DNA from: Streptomyces echinatus
GTDB lineage: Bacteria; Actinomycetota; Actinomycetes; Streptomycetales; Streptomycetaceae
Assembly: GCF_014203595.1 (NCBI RefSeq)
Contig: NZ_JACHJK010000007.1
Location: 62,001-126,000 of the forward strand
Direction of reading: 5' to 3'
Length of the DNA: 64,000 nt
A program made the position numbers and the translations under genes. Of this stretch, positions 33,940 through 41,953 are shown one piece after another; the stretch's first letter is position 1, and every line of letters starts with the position of its first letter. The notes below the pieces were generated by a model, which was not told the DNA's origin, made no database searches, and worked only from the letters and a program-made list of their open reading frames with translations.

Positions 33940-35265
33940 CTACAGGCCCACGTCGCGGCCGCGGATGTCCGCCAGGGACTCGCGGCGCACCAGGAGGCGG
34001 GCGATCCCGTCGCGCACGGCGACCACGGGCGGGCGGCCGACCAGGTTGTAGCCGGAGGCCATGGACAGCTGGTAGGCGCCGGCCACGGGTACGGCGAGGA
34101 GGTCGCCGGGGCGGGCGTCGGCGGGCAGGTCCACATCGGCGGCGAGGATGTCACCGGCCTCGCAGTGGCGGCCCACCACGGTCACCCGCGTGCGGTGCGC
34201 GGTACTGGGCCGGCCCACCAGGCGGGGTGCGTACCGGACTCCGTACAGGGCCGGACGGGGGTTGTCGCTCATGCCGCCGTCGACCGCCACGAACACGGTG
34301 TCCCCGGTGTGTTTCACGGACAGGACGTGGTAGACGGCGATGCCCGCCGGTCCGGCGATGGCCCGCCCGGGTTCGATGATCAGGCGCGGGACGGGCAGCC
34401 CGGCCGTCGCGCAGGCGTCGGCGAGTTCGGCGCGGACCTTGCGGGCCAGCGCCGTCAGGTCCAGGGCCTCCTCGCCGGGGCGGTAGGCGATGCCATGGCC
34501 GCCGCCGAGGTCGAGTTCGGGCAGGACCAGGCCGTGCTGCTCGTACAGACGGCTCATCAGGCCGACCAGGCGGCGTACGGCGACGAGGTACGGCTTGACG
34601 GATGTGATCTGCGATCCCAGGTGGCAGTGCAGGCCGGTGAGTTCGAGCTGTGGCTGGTCGAGGATGCGGGCGATGGCGTGCTGGGCGTAGCCGTCGGAGA
34701 CCGACAGGCCGAACTTCTGGTCGTCGGTGCCGGTGCGGATCTTCTCGTGGCCGCCCGCGCTGACGCCGGGCACCACCCGGACCATCACCTTCTGGTGGCC
34801 GTCCGGACCGACGGCGGCGGCCAGCCGGGCGATCTCGGCGGGGCTGTCGATGACGATGCGGCCGACGCCGAGGCGCAGGGCGGTGTCCAGGTCGCGCGGT
34901 GACTTGGCGTTTCCGTGCAGCACGATCCGCTCGGGCGGGAAACCGGTGGTGACGGCGAGTTCGAGTTCGCCGGCGGAGCAGACGTCGAGGCCGAAGCCCT
35001 CCTCGTCCACCCAGTGGGCCATCGCCCGGCACAGGAACGCCTTGGCCGCGTAGAGGACTTCGGCGTCGGGGAAGGCGTCCCGGTAGGTACGGCAGCGGTC
35101 GCGGACCTCGGCCTCGTCGAGGACGTAGACGGGGGTGCCGAAGCGGTCGGCGATCTCGGCGAGCGGTACGCCGCCCACGGCGAGGGCGCCGTGCGGGGGT
35201 TCGGTGGTGGAGGCGGGCCACACCGAGAGGCCGTCGGCGGTGGCGGGTTGGTGAACCGTGGTCAT
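33940..35265 (-). CDS. lysA: Diaminopimelate decarboxylase (probable second copy)
   Basis: A 441-residue fold-type III PLP decarboxylase, converting meso-diaminopimelate to lysine. The PLP Lys is in VLYAAKAF, the glycine-rich phosphate loop is in ELDLGGGHGIAY, EPGRAI lies in LIIEPGRAIAG, and GxCxSxD is replaced by VVGRHCEAGDIL. Streptomyces usually has a main lysA beside the threonine genes, so this one outside a lysine operon is probably a paralogue; a related substrate is possible. The ATG at 35265 is 14 bp after the SAV_915-like stop. It lies upstream of the KimA-like gene. Confidence 0.85.
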   Translation of the reverse strand: MTTVHQPATADGLSVWPASTTEPPHGALAVGGVPLAEIADRFGTPVYVLDEAEVRDRCRTYRDAFPDAEVLYAAKAFLCRAMAHWVDEEGFGLDVCSAGELELAVTTGFPPERIVLHGNAKSPRDLDTALRLGVGRIVIDSPAEIARLAAAVGPDGHQKVMVRVVPGVSAGGHEKIRTGTDDQKFGLSVSDGYAQHAIARILDQPQLELTGLHCHLGSQITSVKPYLVAVRRLVGLMSRLYEQHGLVLPELDLGGGHGIAYRPGEEALDLTALARKVRAELADACATAGLPVPRLIIEPGRAIAGPAGIAVYHVLSVKHTGDTVFVAVDGGMSDNPRPALYGVRYAPRLVGRPSTAHRTRVTVVGRHCEAGDILAADVDLPADARPGDLLAVPVAGAYQLSMASGYNLVGRPPVVAVRDGIARLLVRRESLADIRGRDVGL

Positions 35266-35279
35266 CGTGGCTGCCCCTC

Positions 35280-35624
35280 TCAGGCGATCCGTGCGATCCG
35301 TCGCGGGAAGGCGGGTGCCGGTGCGGGCGTCGGCCCGGGGGCGGGTGCGGAGAACCGCGGGTCCACCGTGACGGTGGTGACACCGAGCGGCGCGGTCAGC
35401 GCGCGCAGCGCGGGCTCGGCGAGCCGGATCCACGCCTGGCCGCGGCCGAGGGTGGCGGTCAGCCGGCGCGCGGAGGTGAAGCCCACGGCGGTGCGGTGGC
35501 CCGGCGGGGTGCGGAAGAGCCGGGCCACGCACCCGGAGGGACCCGGCCGGACCGGGACGTACAGGGGTCCGGCCGGGGACCGATCGGAGGGCTCGGAGTC
35601 GTCGCCGTAGCGGTGTTCTGGCAT
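35280..35624 (-). CDS. SAV_915-family small protein
   Basis: A 114-residue protein with core LYVPVRPGPSGCVARLFRTP...AVGFTSARRLTATLGRGQAW, typical of the Streptomyces SAV_915/SseB-like family of unknown function. A Pro/Ala-rich tail follows. AGGAGG at 35631-35636 gives the ATG at 35624. It is the first gene of a probable operon with the lysA paralogue. The shared operator lies 115-162 bp upstream. Confidence 0.78.
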   Translation of the reverse strand: MPEHRYGDDSEPSDRSPAGPLYVPVRPGPSGCVARLFRTPPGHRTAVGFTSARRLTATLGRGQAWIRLAEPALRALTAPLGVTTVTVDPRFSAPAPGPTPAPAPAFPRRIARIA

Positions 35625-35738
35625 GGGGTGCCTCCTGAAAGGCAGGAGAGGAGTGATCGGGGACGCCCCGGCGGCGGGGAGGCGACCGGGGCTCGCCGTC
35701 GACGTTATGCCCGGTTCCCCTCGCTGCCGGACGTGCCC

Positions 35739-35786
35739 TGACGGGACGCTTACGGTGATCCGGGGGACCTTGACGGGATGCTGACG
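35739..35786. promoter_or_regulatory. Operator O1: two TNACG direct repeats, shared with kdp
   Basis: Two 16-bp units, TGACGGGACGCTTACG (35739-35754) and TGACGGGATGCTGACG (35771-35786), start 32 bp apart. Each contains TNACG half-sites 11 bp apart, as expected for OmpR/PhoB-family tandem binding. The same arrangement lies upstream of kdp. It sits between the minus-strand SAV_915-lysA genes and the plus-strand USP gene. Confidence 0.65.
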
Positions 35787-35899
35787 GGCCCGGTGGCCGG
35801 GTCCGTCACGGGTCGTCAGAAGGGCGCCAAGAACGGGCGTACGGCCTGTTCGGACGGGACACACGGAGGTGAGATGGACAAGATTCCGAGGAGGATCCG

Positions 35900-36466
35900 A
35901 TGTCCGAGTCCCGCCCGCCCGCCGCCCCTCGCGTCCTCGTCGGTGTGAGTGGTTCGCCGGGCAGCCTGACCGCCCTGGCGCGGGCCGCCGACGAGGCGCG
36001 GTGCCGTGGTGCGCAGCTGTGGCCGGTGCTGGCCTGGGAGCCGCCCGGCGGGGATCTCGCCGCGCGCAGGCAGCCGGTCGAGTCCGTCACGGCCGACGAG
36101 TGGGAGGGGCTGGCGCGGGAGCGGCTGCTCCAGGCGCTGTCCGAGGTGTTCGGCGGCCCGGAGACCGGGTTGCCGGGGCAGGCCCTCCTCGTCCGGGGCT
36201 CCCCCGGACCGGCGCTGGTGCGGACCGCCGGACGGGACGGTGACGTCCTCGTCGTCGGCGCCGGAGGGCGGGGCCGGCTGCACCGCGCGCTGTGGCCGTC
36301 GGTCGGCCGCTACTGCCTCGCCCACGCCGGCTGTCCCGTCCTCGCGGTGCCACCGTCTCCGCTGCGCGCCGCCCTGACGTCCCTGCACCGCCGCAACGCC
36401 CTGGGGCTACGGCTGGACACCGGGCTGCTGGAGCGGGACTTCGAGACGGTGCCGCCGGACGCCTGA
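35900..36466 (+). CDS. Universal stress protein (single UspA domain)
   Basis: A 188-residue cytosolic protein. The N-terminal strand VLVGVSGSPGSLTAL, and the C-terminal VVGAGGRGRLHRALWPSVGRYCLAHAGCPVLAV, carry the G-x2-G-x9-G-S/T-like ATP-binding loop of the UspA family in slightly degenerate form. A ~40-residue C-terminal extension follows. AGGAGG at 35888-35893 fixes the ATG at 35900. It is transcribed divergently from the SAV_915-lysA operon across operator O1. This context suggests it belongs to the same stress/potassium response. Confidence 0.87.
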   Translation: MSESRPPAAPRVLVGVSGSPGSLTALARAADEARCRGAQLWPVLAWEPPGGDLAARRQPVESVTADEWEGLARERLLQALSEVFGGPETGLPGQALLVRGSPGPALVRTAGRDGDVLVVGAGGRGRLHRALWPSVGRYCLAHAGCPVLAVPPSPLRAALTSLHRRNALGLRLDTGLLERDFETVPPDA

Positions 36467-36555
36467 GTCCGACGGCCCGGCGTAGGTCGTCCTCCCCGAC
36501 GAGCGTCCGGGTCAGGGGTGTGAGCCTCTTCTCCCGTGCCGTTCGGACGAGCGCG

Positions 36556-37224
36556 TCACTTGTGGGCGACGAGGCCCTTGAGCGCGGTGTTGAGCTCCAG
36601 GACGTTCACCCGCGGCTCGCCGATGAAGCCGAGCGTGCGGCCGTCGGTGTGGTCCTCGACCAGCTTCTCCACCTGGGCGACCGGCAGGCCGTTCTTCGCG
36701 GCGACCCGGTGGACCTGGAGCCCGGCGTAGGCCGGGGAGATGGCCGGGTCCAGGCCGGAGCCGGAGGAGGTGACGGCGTCGGCGGGCACCTGGGACGGGT
36801 TCACGGTGCAGCCGGGGACCGAGTTGTCCTTGACGACGGCGGCCTTGGCGTCCTCGACCTGCTTGAGGAGGTCCCCGCTGTCGGCGGCCAGGTTGGTCGC
36901 GCCGGACAGGATCAGCTTGTACCGCGTGTTGATGCCGTTGGCGCCGAGGCCGTTGGCCGGGCGGCCCTGGAACCACTTCAGGTCCGGGTCCGGGGTCTCC
37001 TGGCCCTTCTTCAGCGGCAGGTCGTACGACTGCCCGATCAGGGACGAGCCGACGACCTTGCCGTCCGCCTTGATCTCGGATCCGTTCGCCTTGTCGCGGA
37101 ACAGGGCCTGGGCGATGCCGGTGACGGCCAGCGGGTAGATGACGCCCGTCACCAGGGTCAGCACGAGCAGGGCCCTGAGGCCCGCCCCGAGCAACCGGGC
37201 GGTGTTCGTGACGGAGTTGTTCAT
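36556..37224 (-). CDS. kdpC: K+-transporting ATPase subunit KdpC
   Basis: A 222-residue accessory subunit of the KdpFABC potassium pump. One N-terminal membrane helix at ~11-33 (ALLVLTLVTGVIYPLAVTGIAQ) is followed by a periplasmic domain with GQSYDLP, FQGRP, SGSGLDPAISPAYA and VNVLELN, all family hallmarks. KdpC stabilises the KdpA-KdpB complex. ATG at 37224 is chosen; GTG at 37236 is also possible. It is the last gene of the operon, 24 bp after kdpB, and is convergent with the USP gene. Confidence 0.95.
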   Translation of the reverse strand: MNNSVTNTARLLGAGLRALLVLTLVTGVIYPLAVTGIAQALFRDKANGSEIKADGKVVGSSLIGQSYDLPLKKGQETPDPDLKWFQGRPANGLGANGINTRYKLILSGATNLAADSGDLLKQVEDAKAAVVKDNSVPGCTVNPSQVPADAVTSSGSGLDPAISPAYAGLQVHRVAAKNGLPVAQVEKLVEDHTDGRTLGFIGEPRVNVLELNTALKGLVAHK

Positions 37225-37248
37225 GGTGATCAGCACGCCTTTGAAAGG

Positions 37249-39372
37249 TCACAGCCCGGGAATGAGGGAGAGGAGCAGGTCGATGATCTTGATGCCGATG
37301 AACGGGGCTATCAGGCCGCCGATGCCGTAGATCCCGAGGTTGCGCCGCAGCATCCGGTCGGCGCTCATCGGCCGGTAGCGCACGCCCTTCAGGGACAGCG
37401 GCACCAGGGCGATGATGATCAGCGCGTTGAAGATGACCGCGGACAGGATCGCGGAGTTCGGCGAGGACAGGTGCATGATGTTCAGCTTGTCCAGGCCGGG
37501 GTGGACCGCCGCGAACAGCGCCGGGATGATCGCGAAGTACTTCGCGACGTCGTTGGCGATGGAGAACGTGGTCAGCGCGCCACGGGTGATCAGCAGCTGC
37601 TTGCCGATCTCGACGATCTCGATGAGTTTGGTCGGGTCGGAGTCGAGGTCGACCATGTTGCCGGCCTCTTTCGCGGCCGACGTGCCGGTGTTCATCGCCA
37701 CGCCGACGTCCGCCTGGGCGAGTGCGGGCGCGTCGTTGGTGCCGTCGCCGGTCATCGCGACCAGCTTGCCGCCGGCCTGCTCCCGCTTGATGAGGGCCAT
37801 CTTGTCCTCGGGGGTGGCCTCGGCGAGGAAGTCGTCGACGCCCGCCTCCTCGGCGATCGCCTTCGCGGTCAGCGGGTTGTCACCCGTGATCATGACCGTC
37901 CTGATGCCCATGCGGCGCAGCTCCACGAACCGCTCCCGCATGCCGTCCTTGACGACGTCCTTGAGGTGGATGACGCCGAGCACCCGGGCGCCGTCGGTGT
38001 CCTCGACCGCGACGAGCAGCGGGGTGCCGCCGGCCTCGGAGATACGGTCGGTCAACGCCTGCGCGTCCTCGGCGACTTCCCCGCCCCGCGCCTCGACCCA
38101 GGCGATGACGGAGGCGGTGGCGCCCTTGCGGATCCTGCGGCCGTCGGCGTCGACGCCGGACATACGGGTCTGGGCGGTGAACGCGAACCACTCGGCGCCG
38201 GCCAGTTCGCCCTGGTGGCGTTCGCGCAGCCGGTACTTCTCCTTGGCCAGGACGACGATCGAGCGGCCCTCGGGCGTCTCGTCGGCGAGGGAGGAGAGCT
38301 GGGCGGCGTCAGCCACCTCGGCCTCCGTGACGCCGCGCACCGGCAGGAACTCGGCGGCCCGGCGGTTGCCGAGGGTGATGGTGCCGGTCTTGTCGAGCAG
38401 CAGCGTCGAGACGTCGCCGGCGGCCTCCACCGCCCGGCCCGACATGGCCAGCACATTGCGCTGCACCAGACGGTCCATGCCCGCGATGCCGATCGCGGAG
38501 AGCAGGGCGCCGATCGTGGTCGGGATCAGGCAGACCAGCAGGGCCACCAGCACGACCATCGTCAGGTCGGTGCCCGCGTAGCCGGCGAACGGCGGCAGGG
38601 TGGCGCAGGCCAGCAGGAAGACGACGGTCAGCGAGGCGAGCAGGATGTTCAGCGCGATCTCGTTCGGCGTCTTCTGCCGTGCCGCGCCCTCGACCAGGCT
38701 GATCATCCGGTCGATGAAGGTCTCGCCCGGCTTCGTCGTGATCCTGACGACGATCCGGTCGGAGAGGACCTTCGTACCGCCCGTGACGGCGCTGCGGTCG
38801 CCACCGGACTCCCGGATCACCGGAGCGGACTCGCCGGTGATCGCCGACTCGTCCACGGACGCGACACCCTCGACGACGTCACCGTCGCCCGGGATGACGT
38901 CACCGGCCTCGCAGACCACCAGGTCACCGATCGTCAGCTCGGTGCCGGGGACCCGCTCCTCGGTGCTCCCGACGAGCCGGCGGGCGACGGTGTCGGTCTT
39001 GGCCTTGCGCAGGGTGTCGGCCTGCGCCTTGCCCCGGCCCTCGGCGACCGCCTCCGCCAGGTTGGCGAAGATCACCGTCAGCCACAGCCAGGCACTGATC
39101 GTCCAGCCGAACCAGTCGCCCGGGTCCTTGACGGAGAAGACGGTGGTCAGCACCGAACCGATCCACACCACGAACATCACGGGCGACTTGACCATCACCC
39201 GGGGGTCGAGCTTGCGCAGCGCCTCCGGCAGCGATCTGACCAGTGCCCCGGGGTCGAAGAGGCCGGCTCCGACACGGCCCTCGGCGGGCCGGTGCCCGGT
39301 CGGTGCGTCGCTGTGCGGCGCAAGGGTGGGAGTGGACATGGAGTCCTCGTACTTCTCGGTGTCGGTGGTCAT
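37249..39372 (-). CDS. kdpB: K+-transporting P-type ATPase subunit KdpB
   Basis: A 707-residue P-type ATPase that energises K+ uptake. The phosphorylation motif is DKTGTITLGN, the actuator motif TGES, the nucleotide-binding region has KGA in IRKGATASV, and the hinge is TGDGTNDAPALAQADVGVAM. About seven transmembrane helices are present. The first ~40 residues are a variable N-terminal tail with a second in-frame Met at SMSTPT. The start ATG overlaps the kdpA stop (TGATG), so the two are translationally coupled. Confidence 0.97.
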   Translation of the reverse strand: MTTDTEKYEDSMSTPTLAPHSDAPTGHRPAEGRVGAGLFDPGALVRSLPEALRKLDPRVMVKSPVMFVVWIGSVLTTVFSVKDPGDWFGWTISAWLWLTVIFANLAEAVAEGRGKAQADTLRKAKTDTVARRLVGSTEERVPGTELTIGDLVVCEAGDVIPGDGDVVEGVASVDESAITGESAPVIRESGGDRSAVTGGTKVLSDRIVVRITTKPGETFIDRMISLVEGAARQKTPNEIALNILLASLTVVFLLACATLPPFAGYAGTDLTMVVLVALLVCLIPTTIGALLSAIGIAGMDRLVQRNVLAMSGRAVEAAGDVSTLLLDKTGTITLGNRRAAEFLPVRGVTEAEVADAAQLSSLADETPEGRSIVVLAKEKYRLRERHQGELAGAEWFAFTAQTRMSGVDADGRRIRKGATASVIAWVEARGGEVAEDAQALTDRISEAGGTPLLVAVEDTDGARVLGVIHLKDVVKDGMRERFVELRRMGIRTVMITGDNPLTAKAIAEEAGVDDFLAEATPEDKMALIKREQAGGKLVAMTGDGTNDAPALAQADVGVAMNTGTSAAKEAGNMVDLDSDPTKLIEIVEIGKQLLITRGALTTFSIANDVAKYFAIIPALFAAVHPGLDKLNIMHLSSPNSAILSAVIFNALIIIALVPLSLKGVRYRPMSADRMLRRNLGIYGIGGLIAPFIGIKIIDLLLSLIPGL

Positions 39373-41033
39373 CACGCAAGCCCTTCCGCGAGCGGGCCCA
39401 GGGCCAGGGCCGGGAAGTAGGTGAGACCGGTGATGATCAGGATCGCGCCCACCAGCAGACCGGTGAACAGCGGCTTCTCGGTGCGCAGGGTGCCCGCGGT
39501 GACCGGGACCGGCTTCTGCCCGGCGAGCGAGCCGGCCAGCGCCAGGACGAACACCATGGGCAGGAAGCGGCCGAGCAGCATCGCGAGTCCGGTCGTGGTG
39601 TTGTACCAGTCGGTGTTCGCGTTCAGGCCGGCGAAGGCCGAGCCGTTGTTGTTGGCGGCCGACGTGAACGCGTACAGCACCTCGGAGAACCCGTGCGCAC
39701 CGGAGTTGAGCATCGAGTGCGGCGGGGTCGACAGCGCCATCGAGGCCGCGGTGAAGACCAGCACCAGCGCCGGAGTGATCAAGATGTAGCAGGCGGCGAG
39801 CTTCATCTCCCGGCCGCCGATCTTCTTGCCCAGGTACTCGGGCGTGCGGCCCACCATCAGACCGGCGATGAACACCGCGATGACCGCCATGATCAGGATG
39901 CCGTACAGGCCCGAACCGGTACCGCCGGGCGCGATCTCGCCCAGCATCATGCTCAGCATCGTGATGCCGCCGCCCAGGCCGGTGAAGGAGGAGTGGAAGG
40001 AGTCCACCGCACCGGTCGAGGTCAGCGTGGTCGCCACCGCGAAGATCGACGAGCCGCCGACCCCGAAGCGGACCTCCTTGCCCTCCATCGCGCCGCCGGC
40101 CGCCTGGAGCGCCGGGCCGTGGTGGGCGAACTCCGTCCACATCATCAGCGCGGTGAAGCCGAGCCAGATGGTGAACATCGTGGCGAGGATCGCGTAGCCC
40201 TGCCGCACGCTGCCGACCAGCACGCCGAAGGTGCGGGTCAGCGCGAACGGGATCACCAGGATCAGGAAAACCTCGAAGAGGTTGGTGAACGGGGTCGGGT
40301 TCTCGAAGGGGTGCGCGGAGTTGGCGTTGAAGTAGCCGCCGCCGTTCGTGCCCAGCTCCTTGATGGCCTCCTGCGAGGCCACCGCGCCGCCGTTCCACTG
40401 CTGCGAGCCGCCCATGAACCGGCCGACCTCGTGGATGCCGGAGAAGTTCTGGATGACGCCGCAGGCGACGAGCACCACGGCGGCGATCGCGGCGAGCGGC
40501 ACCAGGATCCGCAGGGTGCCGCGCACCAGGTCGGACCAGAAGTTGCCCAGCTCGCCGGTGCGCGAGCGGGCGAAGCCGCGCACCAGGGCCACGGCGACGG
40601 CCATGCCGACGGCGGCGGAGACGAAGTTCTGCACCGCCAGACCGGCCGTCTGCACGACGTGACCCATGGTCTGCTCGCCGTAGTACGACTGCCAGTTGGT
40701 ATTGGTCACGAACGACACGGCCGTGTTGAACGACTGCGCCGGGTTCACCGAGGAGAAGCCCAGGGAACCGGGCAGCACGCCCTGGAGCCGCTGGAGCAGA
40801 TAGAGGAAGAGGACTCCCACCGCCGAGAACGCCAGGATGCCCCGCAGGTACGCGGGCCAGGTCATCTCGGTGTCGGGATCGGCACCGATGCCCTTGTAGA
40901 TCCACTTCTCCACCCGCAGATGCTTCGGGGAGGAGTAGACCCGGGCCATGTGATCGCCGAGGGGAATGTAGACGAGTGCCAGCGCGCCCACGAGAGCGAT
41001 CAGCTGGAGTACGCCTGCGGAAACGGGACCCAT
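39372..41033 (-). CDS. kdpA: K+-transporting ATPase channel subunit KdpA
   Basis: A 553-residue membrane subunit with ten helices that forms the K+-selective channel of the Kdp pump. Selectivity-filter-like loops include FVTNTNWQSYYGEQTMGHV, GTNGGGYFNANSAHPFENP and TSAANNNGSAFAGL. The length matches the family. The ATG at 41033 is 7 nt after the kdpF stop. Confidence 0.97.
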   Translation of the reverse strand: MGPVSAGVLQLIALVGALALVYIPLGDHMARVYSSPKHLRVEKWIYKGIGADPDTEMTWPAYLRGILAFSAVGVLFLYLLQRLQGVLPGSLGFSSVNPAQSFNTAVSFVTNTNWQSYYGEQTMGHVVQTAGLAVQNFVSAAVGMAVAVALVRGFARSRTGELGNFWSDLVRGTLRILVPLAAIAAVVLVACGVIQNFSGIHEVGRFMGGSQQWNGGAVASQEAIKELGTNGGGYFNANSAHPFENPTPFTNLFEVFLILVIPFALTRTFGVLVGSVRQGYAILATMFTIWLGFTALMMWTEFAHHGPALQAAGGAMEGKEVRFGVGGSSIFAVATTLTSTGAVDSFHSSFTGLGGGITMLSMMLGEIAPGGTGSGLYGILIMAVIAVFIAGLMVGRTPEYLGKKIGGREMKLAACYILITPALVLVFTAASMALSTPPHSMLNSGAHGFSEVLYAFTSAANNNGSAFAGLNANTDWYNTTTGLAMLLGRFLPMVFVLALAGSLAGQKPVPVTAGTLRTEKPLFTGLLVGAILIITGLTYFPALALGPLAEGLA

Positions 41034-41040
41034 ACGGCGC

Positions 41041-41130
41041 TCAGAACCTCTCCGGGAAGATCAGGGCGAGGACGAGATAGCCCAGCAGGGCGACGGCCAC
41101 GATCAGGCCGACGATGTTCTCGGCGGTCAC
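41041..41130 (-). CDS. kdpF: K+-transporting ATPase subunit KdpF
   Basis: A 29-residue single-helix membrane peptide (VTAENIVGLIVAVALLGYLV then LALIFPERF). It is the small lipid-like subunit that stabilises KdpABC. The GTG start at 41130 overlaps the stop of the upstream 27-residue ORF by 4 bp (GTGA). The position directly before kdpA is canonical. Confidence 0.93.
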   Translation of the reverse strand: MTAENIVGLIVAVALLGYLVLALIFPERF

Positions 41131-41210
41131 AGCTTGGTCACCCCCTTGGCGACAAGGGCCACCAGCGCGAAGGCCGCGATCACGGTGACGACGAAGGCCA
41201 GATCGGCCAT
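41127..41210 (-). CDS. 27-residue membrane peptide upstream of kdpF
   Basis: This short ORF encodes MADLAFVVTVIAAFALVALV plus AKGVTKL, a single predicted helix with a basic C-terminus. AGGAG lies 6 nt before the ATG at 41210. Its TGA overlaps the kdpF GTG, so it is the first translated gene of the kdp operon. It does not match KdpF and could be an extra small subunit, a regulator of the pump or a translation-coupling leader. It is too short for most gene callers. Confidence 0.7.
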   Translation of the reverse strand: MADLAFVVTVIAAFALVALVAKGVTKL

Positions 41211-41285
41211 CGCGAACTCCTGGAATGAGGTTCGGAAACGGACGATTCGAGGAAACCGCCCCCCTGGCCGGATTCCACCGCCCCT

Positions 41286-41333
41286 TGACGCCACCCTTAC
41301 GGCGCCCCGCACCCCTTTGACGCGCCCCTTACG
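41286..41333. promoter_or_regulatory. Operator O2: kdp copy of the TNACG direct-repeat operator
   Basis: TGACGCCACCCTTACG (41286-41301) and TGACGCGCCCCTTACG (41318-41333) start 32 bp apart, exactly as in operator O1. It lies 76-123 bp upstream of the first ORF of the kdp operon. KdpE is an OmpR-family regulator and the obvious candidate, but kdpDE is not in this window. Confidence 0.68.
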
Positions 41334-41377
41334 CCCCGGACACGAACCGGGAGTGGTGCCTCGCCGCGCGCCGGCGG

Positions 41378-41788
41378 CTAGCGTTCGGCGCCGGCGGCCG
41401 GCCGAGTCCCTCGGACCAGGGCGACCGCGCCGCAGACGGCCGCGGTCGCCGCGAGGCCGCCGAGCATGACCAGGCCCACGCCGATCGCGAAGAGGCCGGT
41501 GGAGTCGTCCGACCAGTCGTACCAGGCCGCGGCAGTCAGACCGGCCGTCGTCCCGAGGACCACGCTCGCGGGGTGGCGCCTGGCCGCGGCCCAGCACACC
41601 GCCACCAGCAGGGTCAGGACCAGCCCGATCACCTGCCACGCCTGGTACGGGCCGGTCGTCGTGCCGTCCGGCCGTACGTCCCGCTGCCGGTCCCAGCCCA
41701 GCCAGACGGCCCAGGCAACCGGCGCCACCACGGCCGGAACGAGGGCCGGCAGCATCCGGAGAAGAGGTCTCATCATCCCGTTGCTCAT
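41378..41788 (-). CDS. Small integral membrane protein of unknown family
   Basis: A 136-residue protein with about four transmembrane helices: residues ~8-30, 50-68, 75-90 and 100-125. The C-terminus is Arg-rich. No family was recognised. ATG at 41788 is preceded by an AGGGTGG-type site; the frame is open further upstream but without membrane sequence. It lies just upstream of the kdp promoter in the same orientation, and divergent from nadE. Confidence 0.65.
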   Translation of the reverse strand: MSNGMMRPLLRMLPALVPAVVAPVAWAVWLGWDRQRDVRPDGTTTGPYQAWQVIGLVLTLLVAVCWAAARRHPASVVLGTTAGLTAAAWYDWSDDSTGLFAIGVGLVMLGGLAATAAVCGAVALVRGTRPAAGAER

Positions 41789-41953
41789 GCGCCCACCCTG
41801 GCGCCGCCCGGCGGCGCCGGACAGAGCGGACATACTCAGGTCCGTCCGAGTACACACGGCCGGGGCGGGGGTCGCGCGAGGCCGGGATCTAGGCTTCTTC
41901 CTGGAGGAGATTCGCTTCGTCCGTGCAGTCTGTTGAATCATGAAGGAAGCCCG

